DNA of 64,000 bases from Subdoligranulum sp. CAG:314. GTDB lineage: Bacteria; Bacillota; Clostridia; Christensenellales; CAG-314. A model generated the notes under the pieces. That model worked only from the letters and a program-made list of their open reading frames with translations. It was not told where the DNA came from and made no database searches. This document shows positions 24,878 to 32,193 of this stretch, one piece after another. The DNA lies in the NCBI GenBank assembly GCA_000437915.1, contig FR901000.1, forward strand, positions 119,083-183,082, written 5' to 3'. A program made the position numbers and the translations under genes. Each line of letters begins with the position of its first letter. Position 1 is the first letter of the stretch.

Positions 24878-25579
24878 TTATTCCGCAGTTTCCAGCGCGA
24901 TTTCTATCATCTGAGTAAACGACGTCTGCCTTTGCTCTGCGGGCAGAGACTCTCCGCGCAAAGGACAGTCGCTGACGGTGAGCACCGCAAGCGCCCTTTT
25001 GCCGAATTGCGCCGCCTTCATGTAAAGCGCCGCAGTCTCCATTTCTACCGCAAGCACTCCCATACCTTTCCACTTTTCGAGCGAGTCGTCGTAAAAAACG
25101 TCGCTGCTCAATACGTTTCCCGTCCTAGCGTTGACGTTTCGTGCCAAAGCCGCGCTCTCCGCTTTTTTCAGCAGCCCGAAATCGCCTATCGGCGCAAAGT
25201 CGCCGGGCAGACGGTAGGATGCGGCAAACGCGCTGTTGGTGCATGCCGCCTGAGCCAGAACTATGTCGCGCAGGTTCACGTCGTCGGCAACCGCGCCCGC
25301 GCTTCCCACGCGGATAATGCACTCAACGCCGTAGCAATCGAAAAGCTCGTGGGCGTATATGGCAATGGACGGCATGCCCATACCCGACGCCATGACCGAA
25401 ACCCTCTTGCCTGCGTAAAAGCCCGTCCAGCCGTTTATACCGCGCACGTTGTTTACAAGCCGCGCGTTTTCCAGATAATTTTCGGCTATAAAGCGCGCCC
25501 GCAGCGGGTCTCCGGGCATAAGCACCGTTTTGGCAAAGTCTCCGTATTTCGCCGTGTTGTGCGGAGTAGGCGTTTTCAT
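24878..25579 (-). CDS. deoD: Purine-nucleoside phosphorylase, DeoD type
   Basis: A 233-residue hexameric-type PNP releasing purine bases from nucleosides. Motifs: VLMPGDPLRARFIAENYLEN (phosphate loop) at about 19-38, GMGMPSIAIYAHELF at about 67-81, IIRVGSAGAVADDVNLRDIV, and the base/ribose site VLAVEMETAALYMKAAQFGK at about 177-196. Asp in TVSDCPLRGE is the expected catalytic acid. The ATG at 25579 overlaps the deoC stop. Uridine phosphorylases share the fold, but the pattern fits DeoD better. Confidence 0.94.
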   Translation of the reverse strand: MKTPTPHNTAKYGDFAKTVLMPGDPLRARFIAENYLENARLVNNVRGINGWTGFYAGKRVSVMASGMGMPSIAIYAHELFDCYGVECIIRVGSAGAVADDVNLRDIVLAQAACTNSAFAASYRLPGDFAPIGDFGLLKKAESAALARNVNARTGNVLSSDVFYDDSLEKWKGMGVLAVEMETAALYMKAAQFGKRALAVLTVSDCPLRGESLPAEQRQTSFTQMIEIALETAE

Positions 25580-26247
25580 ATCTTTATCTCCTCCTCTATG
25601 AAATCGTTTCCGAGCAGTCCGCTGGCTCCTATTCTGTCGCAGCCGAGCAGGAGAAATTTCGCTGCCTGCTCAAAGGTTTTTATTCCTCCCGAAGCCTTTA
25701 TTTTAAGCCCGTCGGGCAAATGCCGTTTAAAAAGACTTACGTCCTCCTCCGTCGCCCCGCCTCCGCCGAAGCCCGTCGAGGTCTTGATGAAATCCGCTCC
25801 GCAGTCCCCGATCAGCTTCAAGGCAAGAAGCTTTTCTTCGCGCGTCAGAAAACAGGTTTCGGCAATCACTTTAAGTATATATCCCTCGGTGAGAGCGCGC
25901 AGCGCTTCAAGCTCGGTTTTCACGTATTCCGTTTCGCCCGCTTTGAGCGCGCCAATGTTGAGCACGACGTCTATTTCTTCCGCGCCGTCCTCCAGCATTC
26001 CCGCAATCTCGAAAATTTTTGCGTCGGTGGAAACGTAACCGTTGGGAAAACCCGCAACCCCGCACACCCTGATTTGTCCGTCGGCGGCGCGCACCGCGTC
26101 CTCCACATAGCAGGGCGGCACGCAGACGCTTGCGGCTTTGAACCTTGCCGCAATCAAGGTTGCCTGCTCCACGTCGGCGCGGCTTGCCGTCTGCTTCAAA
26201 ACCGTATGGTCCGTCCTTGAAATCACGAAACTCTTTTTCATATCCAT
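25576..26247 (-). CDS. deoC: Deoxyribose-phosphate aldolase
   Basis: A 223-residue class I aldolase cleaving 2-deoxyribose-5-phosphate to acetaldehyde and glyceraldehyde-3-phosphate. The Schiff-base lysine is in FIKTSTGFGGGGATEEDV (about residue 150). The second lysine is in LKIKASGGIKTFEQA (about 180). EEIDVVLNIGALKAG is the strand with the proton-relay aspartate. An ATG two codons after the annotated one (26241) is better spaced from the GAAGGG Shine-Dalgarno and may be the true start. It is the first gene of deoC-deoD-deoB-cdd-orf-pdp. Confidence 0.95.
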   Translation of the reverse strand: MDMKKSFVISRTDHTVLKQTASRADVEQATLIAARFKAASVCVPPCYVEDAVRAADGQIRVCGVAGFPNGYVSTDAKIFEIAGMLEDGAEEIDVVLNIGALKAGETEYVKTELEALRALTEGYILKVIAETCFLTREEKLLALKLIGDCGADFIKTSTGFGGGGATEEDVSLFKRHLPDGLKIKASGGIKTFEQAAKFLLLGCDRIGASGLLGNDFIEEEIKI

Positions 26248-26267
26248 TTTTCCCTTCGTTTCGGTTT

Positions 26268-26296
26268 ATTATATTCTTAAACTTACTTTTTGTCAA
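26268..26296 (-). promoter_or_regulatory. Consensus promoter of the deo operon
   Basis: On the minus strand TTGACA (26296-26291), exactly 17 bases, TATAAT (26273-26268): a perfect match to the vegetative consensus, 20 bases before deoC. Confidence 0.88.
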
Positions 26297-26353
26297 ATCG
26301 AGACGAGCGTGCGCCTTGTGCGGGCTTTGGCATATTCGGTCGGCAAAGGCGAA

Positions 26354-26380
26354 GCGCCGCGTGCATTTTGCACGCGGCGC
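26354..26380. other. Perfect 12-bp inverted repeat without a T tract
   Basis: GCGCCGCGTGCA (26354-26365), a TTT loop and TGCACGCGGCGC (26369-26380) form a very stable hairpin just after the minus-strand EcfS stop. Neither side has a U run, so it may protect a 3' end or pause polymerase rather than act as a standard terminator. Confidence 0.7.
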
Positions 26381-26409
26381 GATACGGCATTGTTTTACAT
26401 GAAAATTGC

Positions 26410-27210
26410 TCAATCGGCTCTTTGTTCGATACGCTCGAACAATCCGTATTTATTTTTTATTCTGTTGAGTTTTTCTAAAAAAGGATTTGTCAAAAGCAGC
26501 AGAAAAACGACGTTTGACGCCGCGTACACCGCCATAAAGGGCAGACTCGACGCTATAAGCGCCGCATATCTCGACCAGCTCCAGCTGCCGTCGAAATTCA
26601 GGACAGACCATACGTCCATCATGACGGAAAACAACACTCCGCCCAATATTCCCGCCAAAACAAGCAAAAAGCGGTTGGGCTTTTTGCCCCGCTTGAAAAT
26701 CAGTCCCGACAAAAGTCCAAGGAATCCCCATACAAACATCTGAAACGGAGTCCAGGGTCCCTGTCCGTAAAATATGTTGGACACCACGGCGGACAAGGCG
26801 CCGGTCACGAAGCCCGCCTGCATTCCGTAGGCTATCCCCGTGATGATCACCATGGCGGTAACGGGCTTGAAGCCGGGAAGCGGCGCGAAAATCAGTCGTC
26901 CCACAACGGACAGCGCCGTAAGCACGGCAATAACCACAAGCTCGCGCGCGCCCGTTTTTCCCCTTTCAAAGCCGATAAAAAACGGGACGCACGCCAAAAA
27001 AGCGATAATCAAAGAAATTATGTTGTATTTTCTGTCGTCAAACAGCTTTACTCCGATAAAAATCGCCGCGGGGATGGCAATCAGATAAACGCATAAAGAT
27101 ATCACGCTGCGCCAACGCGGCGCAACCCTTTTGCGCTTTTTGGGCGATGCGGAGCTTTCCTCGACGACGTCTTCAAGCGGCATGGCAAAGCAAATCAGTT
27201 TTTTATCCAT
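26410..27210 (-). CDS. ECF transporter S component, probably for cobalamin
   Basis: A 266-residue integral membrane protein with about six hydrophobic segments after a hydrophilic N-terminal extension of about 40 residues. The conserved region APLPGFKPVTAMVIITGIAY and the following SAVVSNIFYGQGPWTPFQMF place it among ECF S components. S components bind the vitamin and set the specificity of the transporter. No sequence feature alone proves the substrate; cobalamin is inferred from the cobalamin riboswitch and the transcobalamin-like genes upstream. It overlaps the ATPase gene by eight bases and is the last gene of the operon. Confidence 0.8.
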   Translation of the reverse strand: MDKKLICFAMPLEDVVEESSASPKKRKRVAPRWRSVISLCVYLIAIPAAIFIGVKLFDDRKYNIISLIIAFLACVPFFIGFERGKTGARELVVIAVLTALSVVGRLIFAPLPGFKPVTAMVIITGIAYGMQAGFVTGALSAVVSNIFYGQGPWTPFQMFVWGFLGLLSGLIFKRGKKPNRFLLVLAGILGGVLFSVMMDVWSVLNFDGSWSWSRYAALIASSLPFMAVYAASNVVFLLLLTNPFLEKLNRIKNKYGLFERIEQRAD

Positions 27211-28885
27211 CTTTCAATCCGTTTTTCAAACAAATTTCCGTTACCATATCCACGGTTACGGCGTTTTTGTACAGCACCCGCGAAATTCTGCTTGCGGCGG
27301 TTGTGTAAAAGGCGTTGGCGGAAAAGAACTTTACCGGATTGGCAAGCGAAACGATTTTGCCATCGAAAAACATACCGCATCTGTCAGAGTGCTCGGCGGC
27401 AAACTCCACGTCATGCGTGACCATGACGATTGTTTTCCCGCGAGCTTTCAGCCCGTAAAGAATGTCGGCAAGCTCCTGCTTGGAGCAGGCGTCCAATCCC
27501 TTGGTAGGCTCGTCCAACAGAATTATTTCAGGCTCCATGAGCAGAATTTTTGCAAACGCCGCCTTTTGCTGTTCGCCGCCCGACAGGTCGTAGGGATGAG
27601 AGTCCAACAGCTTCTCTATTTTAAGCTCCCGCGCAACCTCGTTCACCCTTTCCTCCGCCTCGTCTCCCGAATAACCCATGATTAGGGCGGCTTCCTTCAA
27701 GTCCTCCTTGAGAACGCTCTTGACAAACAGCGTCTGCGGATTCTGCGGCAAGGAGGAAAGATTTTTTCTGTACAGCGAATTTCCCGCGTATTCCTTTATT
27801 TTCTTTCCCCAGAACCGCAGTTTTCCGCTGTAAAGACGGCTTATGCCGCTCATGACCCTGAGCATGGTGGTTTTTCCCGCTCCGTTGCCGCCGAGTATGC
27901 ACAAAATCTCGTTTTTGTAAACCGTAAGCGACAGACCGTTAAGCACATCGGGCAGATTTCTTTCGTACCTGAAACAGCCCTCTGAAATTTCCACAGCCTT
28001 TTCCCTTTCGGAATAATCCTCGTCGGACACATCGTAACCGGGATAACGGTTGCCGTAATTTTTTTCCAGAAACTGCCTGCTTTCTCCGACGGTAAGCGGA
28101 CAATCCCCCTTTGCGTCAAGCCGTCCGAATATCCTTATCCCCGACGGAAGCCCCGCAAGCATTTTGTGCGGCTTGTCGGACGCTTTGAGAATGTTTCCTA
28201 CGTTTCTCGGCGTATCCGTCAAAAAAATGCGGGCTTTGTCCATAAGCACCGCTTTGTGCGCCAGCGGAAACACCTCCTCCAATCTGTGCTCCGCCAACAG
28301 CACGGTAGTGCCTAGCTCCGTGTTGATTTTTTTCAGCGCTCCGATAAAATCCGACGCGGCAATCGGGTCGAGCTGCGCCGTCGGTTCGTCCAGAACAAGT
28401 ATTTCGGGCTGCATAGCCATGACTGACGCAAGATTCAACAGCTGCTTCTGACCGCCCGACAATTCGCAGGTACGCTTTCTGTACCAGTCGCCGATTCCGA
28501 AAAAGCCGCAGATTTCCGCAACGCGGCGGCGAATTTCGTCCGACTCCGTACCGAGGCTTTCAAGCCCAAACGCCAGCTCGTGCCAAACCTTGTCGGTGAC
28601 AATCTGATTGTCGGGATTTTGCATGACGAAGCCGATGTCCGTGACGGCCGTCCTGTCGTCAAGGTCGTCTATTTCCACGCCCTTGTAAAATATGCCGCCG
28701 CTTTTTGTGCCTTTGGGACGCAGCTGCTTTTTAAGCAGCCTCAATAGGGTGCTTTTGCCGCAGCCCGACTCACCGCACAGCACGACAAATTCTCCGCGCC
28801 CGATAGTCAAGCATATATTTTCCAAAGCCTTTTCATCTCTGTCGGGATAAGAAAAGCTCAGATTTTCGAGCGTAAGGATTGCCAC
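27203..28885 (-). CDS. ECF transporter ATPase, fused EcfA-EcfA'
   Basis: A 560-residue protein with two complete ABC domains in tandem. Domain 1: Walker A CGESGCGKSTLL at about 37-48, signature LSGGQKQLL, Walker B LVLDEPTAQLD. Domain 2: Walker A LGGNGAGKTTML at about 333-344, signature LSGGEQQKA, Walker B ILLDEPTKGLD. It powers uptake by the EcfT/EcfS pair. Most Firmicutes encode EcfA and EcfA' as separate shared subunits near ribosomal genes; a fused ATPase with its own T and S indicates a dedicated transporter. The start is GTG at 28885, with AAAGGAG 10 bases upstream. It overlaps EcfT by 28 bases. Confidence 0.93.
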   Translation of the reverse strand: MAILTLENLSFSYPDRDEKALENICLTIGRGEFVVLCGESGCGKSTLLRLLKKQLRPKGTKSGGIFYKGVEIDDLDDRTAVTDIGFVMQNPDNQIVTDKVWHELAFGLESLGTESDEIRRRVAEICGFFGIGDWYRKRTCELSGGQKQLLNLASVMAMQPEILVLDEPTAQLDPIAASDFIGALKKINTELGTTVLLAEHRLEEVFPLAHKAVLMDKARIFLTDTPRNVGNILKASDKPHKMLAGLPSGIRIFGRLDAKGDCPLTVGESRQFLEKNYGNRYPGYDVSDEDYSEREKAVEISEGCFRYERNLPDVLNGLSLTVYKNEILCILGGNGAGKTTMLRVMSGISRLYSGKLRFWGKKIKEYAGNSLYRKNLSSLPQNPQTLFVKSVLKEDLKEAALIMGYSGDEAEERVNEVARELKIEKLLDSHPYDLSGGEQQKAAFAKILLMEPEIILLDEPTKGLDACSKQELADILYGLKARGKTIVMVTHDVEFAAEHSDRCGMFFDGKIVSLANPVKFFSANAFYTTAASRISRVLYKNAVTVDMVTEICLKNGLKDG

Positions 28886-29739
28886 AGAATATTCTCCTTT
28901 ATTTCAATAACGGTGGAAAGCCACGCCAGCGCAGTCAACGCGGCGTACAGTGCGACGGCATACGGGCTTAGGTCGAGAGGCGAAAACGCGGGATAATAAC
29001 TAAACTCCCCGTATCCGCAGGACATCGCAAAGCATACCGCCGCGACAAAAACCAAAATAACCGCCAGCACAACGCTGTCCCGCGCGCTCCACGCAAACAC
29101 GGAATAGCTGCTCCTTCCCTTTAATCCGTAGCCGCGCGCGCGCATGGAATCGCCCGTTTCCACCGAACTTTCGAGACTCCACGTGACCAGAATGCTCATC
29201 ACGCGCATTTTGCTTCTCAGTCTGTCCACAAAGCTCTTGGAGGTGTAAGTTCCCAACGCCTTCTGCGCGCTGTCGATTTCCTTGTAACGCCTTTTCAGCT
29301 TGGGAATAAAGCCGAGCGTCATGGACAAAAGGAGCGCAAGCTTGGGGATAACCCTTCCGAACAGATAAATAAATTTGTCGGAACTCATGACCGCGTTGAA
29401 GCATTTGAACCAGTAAAACACCGACATAATCATGACTCCCACGGCAAAGCCGTAGCAGACGGCTTCGAGAGTTACGGGATTGTCGTTCATGAAAAACAAA
29501 ATCGTTTCTCCGTTGTGGGAAAAAATCGGATTAGTCAAAGAAATGAGCAGCAGCACGGGAACGGAATATGCAAGACTTGACGCAAGCTTTCTTGCGCCGA
29601 CCAGCATACCGCAGAACGAAACCGCCCCGAAAAACGAAACGGCAAGCAAAACGGGGTTGACGGTAAACATGGTTATGAATATCATCGCCGAAAAATAAAT
29701 CATCGGAATGACGGGATGCATTTTTTCAAACGCCTTCAT
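28858..29739 (-). CDS. ECF transporter transmembrane component EcfT
   Basis: A 293-residue membrane protein of the EcfT/CbiQ family. Hydrophobic segments lie at about 10-50, 58-75, 90-115, 125-145, 225-245 and 262-280. The cytoplasmic coupling region carries the two family motifs: the conserved SMRARGYGLKGRSSYS at about 206, and the upstream helix with SKSFVDRLRSKMRVMSILVT. EcfT links the S component to the ATPases. The gene starts inside the end of the small DUF4430 gene (14-base overlap) and overlaps the ATPase gene downstream. Confidence 0.9.
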   Translation of the reverse strand: MKAFEKMHPVIPMIYFSAMIFITMFTVNPVLLAVSFFGAVSFCGMLVGARKLASSLAYSVPVLLLISLTNPIFSHNGETILFFMNDNPVTLEAVCYGFAVGVMIMSVFYWFKCFNAVMSSDKFIYLFGRVIPKLALLLSMTLGFIPKLKRRYKEIDSAQKALGTYTSKSFVDRLRSKMRVMSILVTWSLESSVETGDSMRARGYGLKGRSSYSVFAWSARDSVVLAVILVFVAAVCFAMSCGYGEFSYYPAFSPLDLSPYAVALYAALTALAWLSTVIEIKENILWQSLRSKI

Positions 29740-30280
29740 CGTAGAACCATCCGCCTCCCACGTCTCGCCCCAAATCGCAGGTGTAAACCCACTCTATCAC
29801 GTCGCCGTCTTTGAGCACATACTTGCTGCACCCGTAATTGGGAAATTGTCCGTTCACCTTGTACATCCACCCCGAAAGCGGTCCGCAGGAAAATTCGTAA
29901 AGAAAATTTATGCCTCTTATGTACACGCTTCCGAATGCGTTTTCGTTGGCGCCCTGATATTCCATCTGAATTTTGTTGTGTCTGACCGCTCTGTTCAAAA
30001 TATCGTAAACCGTGTCGTCTTTCCGCAAAACATATTCGGTTTGTTCAAGGATAATCCCGTCGGACGGAACGTATTTTTCAAAACGCAGGCTTTCGTCCAG
30101 GTCGTCCCAGTTGTCGAGTATTGTCCCGCATTCTATGCTTAAAAACACGGTTTCGCTTTCCGGCGTTATATCGTCAAGATGCGTAAGATAGTAGTCCTCG
30201 ACAGACTGAAATTTAGTGCCTGCGCAAAGAATCGCAATGAGAAACGCCACTATTGCGACAGCCAGAAAATCCTTTTTCAT
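29726..30280 (-). CDS. Membrane-anchored DUF4430 (transcobalamin beta-domain-like) protein
   Basis: A 184-residue protein with an N-terminal hydrophobic segment (FLAVAIVAFLIAILCAG, about 5-21) with no clear lipobox, so it is a signal anchor or cleaved signal. The rest is outside the cell. Residues about 118-178 match the DUF4430 / transcobalamin C-terminal-like pattern: GPLSGWMYKVNGQFPNYGCS, then KDGDVIEWVYTCDLGRDVGG. In animal intrinsic factor the equivalent beta domain covers bound cobalamin. It overlaps the toroid gene by four bases upstream and EcfT downstream. The family is usually annotated only as a domain of unknown function; cobalamin binding is inferred. Confidence 0.82.
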   Translation of the reverse strand: MKKDFLAVAIVAFLIAILCAGTKFQSVEDYYLTHLDDITPESETVFLSIECGTILDNWDDLDESLRFEKYVPSDGIILEQTEYVLRKDDTVYDILNRAVRHNKIQMEYQGANENAFGSVYIRGINFLYEFSCGPLSGWMYKVNGQFPNYGCSKYVLKDGDVIEWVYTCDLGRDVGGGWFYDEGV

Positions 30281-32193
30281 TCGTCACTCTCCGGCATGGC
30301 GTTAAGCGCCTTTAATTTTTTTCTTTTGCGTATGTTAAAGAAAAGCCATACGGCGACCGACACGGCGACAGCACCGACGCAAATACCCGTCACAAGCGCC
30401 GCAAAAAGATTGTCCGCCTGAGTTTTGCTTTTGACAAGTCCCTCTATGTCCGACGCTTCGAGCTGCGCTCTGTCGTATTCGGACAAGGCAAGGTATCTGT
30501 CGTAAAGCTCGTGCACGGTCTTTCTCTTGCTCAGAGTTATCGAATCGAAGGGATAAAGCTCCTCTTTTATCGCTTTTCTCAACGCCTCTATCTCGGCGTA
30601 AATGGCGTCAATCTCGTTTTTGGCTTTTTCCAGCTTTATTGTATATTCCTGTTTTCCGTCAAAGTCAACGCTGTTGTTTATTTTGCTCCACAGCCTGAGC
30701 ACCTCCGACCTATAAGCGGTGGTCAAGGTTTCGGGCAAACCTACGAGCGCCTCTATATCGGACGGGGAGAAATACTCGGTGGGCACGGTTACTCCCGCGT
30801 CGCCGCTGTTGTATTGCAGCTCTTCCTTTTCAAAAGGTATGTCAGCCGCGACAAGCAACACGGACAGGTCTTTGTAGTTTGAAACATAGCTGCGCTCCTC
30901 GACGGGTATTTCAAGGTAGGCGTCGTAAACCTCTTTAAGTTCGACGACAGAAGCGTCGGGAGTAAGCCCGCTTATTTTAAGCTCGACGTCCTTTATCAAA
31001 AGGCGCAGCTTTTCGCTCTGCTCCTCGCGGAAGTCGTAAAGTCTCCTTTTCCCCTCGAGAAACCTCACAAGCGCGGTCAAACCGTAAAGCGTCTGTTCGC
31101 TCGCCATTGTGTTGGGCATACCCGCAACCGCCGTCGGATTGTCCTCGTCGTTTACGTAAGAATGCGTAAACCCTCCCGACGACGTCCGATATTTCATTAT
31201 TCCGTCCAAAAGCGTGTTGGGCAATCCGTCGTCCCCCGTTTTGACGAATCTTTCGTCCGTCAAAGGGTTTATTCCGAGAGAAGTAAGAGCGACGAGCACC
31301 TGAACGGTGCTTTCGCAATTGGGCATCCCCCAGCTGAAATAATCGCCGTCCTGCCTCTGCGTGCGGGACAGAAGCGCAACCGCTTTGTCGCACGCCTCCC
31401 TCACCTTCATGACGACGGGAAGCTCGGAAATATTCTCGTTTAAGTAGGTATATTCTTTTTCGCTGTTGTAATAAGGCGCAAAACATTGAAGCGTCATCGC
31501 CGTAATATCGGGGTCGGAAACGCTGCCGGTCAGCGCCCAGCCGCCGTCCGCAAGCTGCAATCCGAGTATCTGAACGATAATGTCGTCGCGCGAATAATAA
31601 GCTCCCTCCGGTATTTCGTAATACATGCTGTCCAGCGTTATCAGTCCCCAGATAAGACCGTTTATGCCCTGTCTTCCAAGGCTCCCCTTTCCGTTTTCGT
31701 CCACACGAGCGTAAGTCCCGTCGGCAATCAGGTCTATATCGCCTCTGCCGTCGCCGTCGCGGTCCTCTCCGAAAGCGCGCGGATTGCCTCCCGAAGCAAG
31801 CACGGCGAGAGAAATTCTGTGCCATTCGGTAGCTTTCGCCCTGTCCAGCTTGTCTGGACCGTCATACCTTTTTTGCACGTTGTCGCTGAGAACGGCAAGA
31901 TATCCCGCCTGATTGTCCTCCACTCCCAGTCTTCCCAGCCCTATCGGAAACCAGTCGCCGGGAGTCGTGCCCGCCTGTTCCAGAAACGCGTCGTTGAAAA
32001 GAAATCCGTCTTTTTCCGCGCCGACGTCGTTTTTTTTCCACTCTATGATGCCGTAAGCCGTCTCACGTATACTGTCCGCCGAAATTTTCTCCGTCTCAAC
32101 CGACGCAAGACAAAGGGCAGGGACGCCCAAAGGCGTTCCTGCCGAAACAAAAATCGATAAAATCACCAACAATGCGAAAACAAATTTTTTCAT
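30277..32193 (-). CDS. Membrane-anchored alpha/alpha-toroid protein (prenyltransferase-like fold), candidate B12-binding alpha domain
   Basis: A 638-residue protein: signal peptide (about 1-25), then an all-helical region (about 35-390) with repeats like those of prenyltransferases and squalene cyclases, for example QLADGGWALTGSVSDPDITA and ESTVQVLVALTSLGINP. A coiled or helical stalk (about 400-600) follows. A C-terminal membrane segment (LVTGICVGAVAVSVAVWLFF) with a basic KRKK tail anchors it. The phrase DITAMTLQCF resembles the DTxAMAxLALTC motif I recall from intrinsic factor and transcobalamin, whose alpha domain is the same toroid. A lipid cyclase role is less likely because the protein is exported, anchored and in a B12-riboswitch operon. 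Overlaps by ATGA with both neighbours. Confidence 0.78.
   Translation of the reverse strand: MKKFVFALLVILSIFVSAGTPLGVPALCLASVETEKISADSIRETAYGIIEWKKNDVGAEKDGFLFNDAFLEQAGTTPGDWFPIGLGRLGVEDNQAGYLAVLSDNVQKRYDGPDKLDRAKATEWHRISLAVLASGGNPRAFGEDRDGDGRGDIDLIADGTYARVDENGKGSLGRQGINGLIWGLITLDSMYYEIPEGAYYSRDDIIVQILGLQLADGGWALTGSVSDPDITAMTLQCFAPYYNSEKEYTYLNENISELPVVMKVREACDKAVALLSRTQRQDGDYFSWGMPNCESTVQVLVALTSLGINPLTDERFVKTGDDGLPNTLLDGIMKYRTSSGGFTHSYVNDEDNPTAVAGMPNTMASEQTLYGLTALVRFLEGKRRLYDFREEQSEKLRLLIKDVELKISGLTPDASVVELKEVYDAYLEIPVEERSYVSNYKDLSVLLVAADIPFEKEELQYNSGDAGVTVPTEYFSPSDIEALVGLPETLTTAYRSEVLRLWSKINNSVDFDGKQEYTIKLEKAKNEIDAIYAEIEALRKAIKEELYPFDSITLSKRKTVHELYDRYLALSEYDRAQLEASDIEGLVKSKTQADNLFAALVTGICVGAVAVSVAVWLFFNIRKRKKLKALNAMPESDE

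Noticed and set aside
30277..32193. Reading the toroid protein as a squalene/terpene cyclase or prenyltransferase enzyme
   Set aside because: It is exported, membrane-anchored at its C-terminus, lies in a cobalamin-riboswitch operon with DUF4430 genes, and I see no DxDD cyclase motif.
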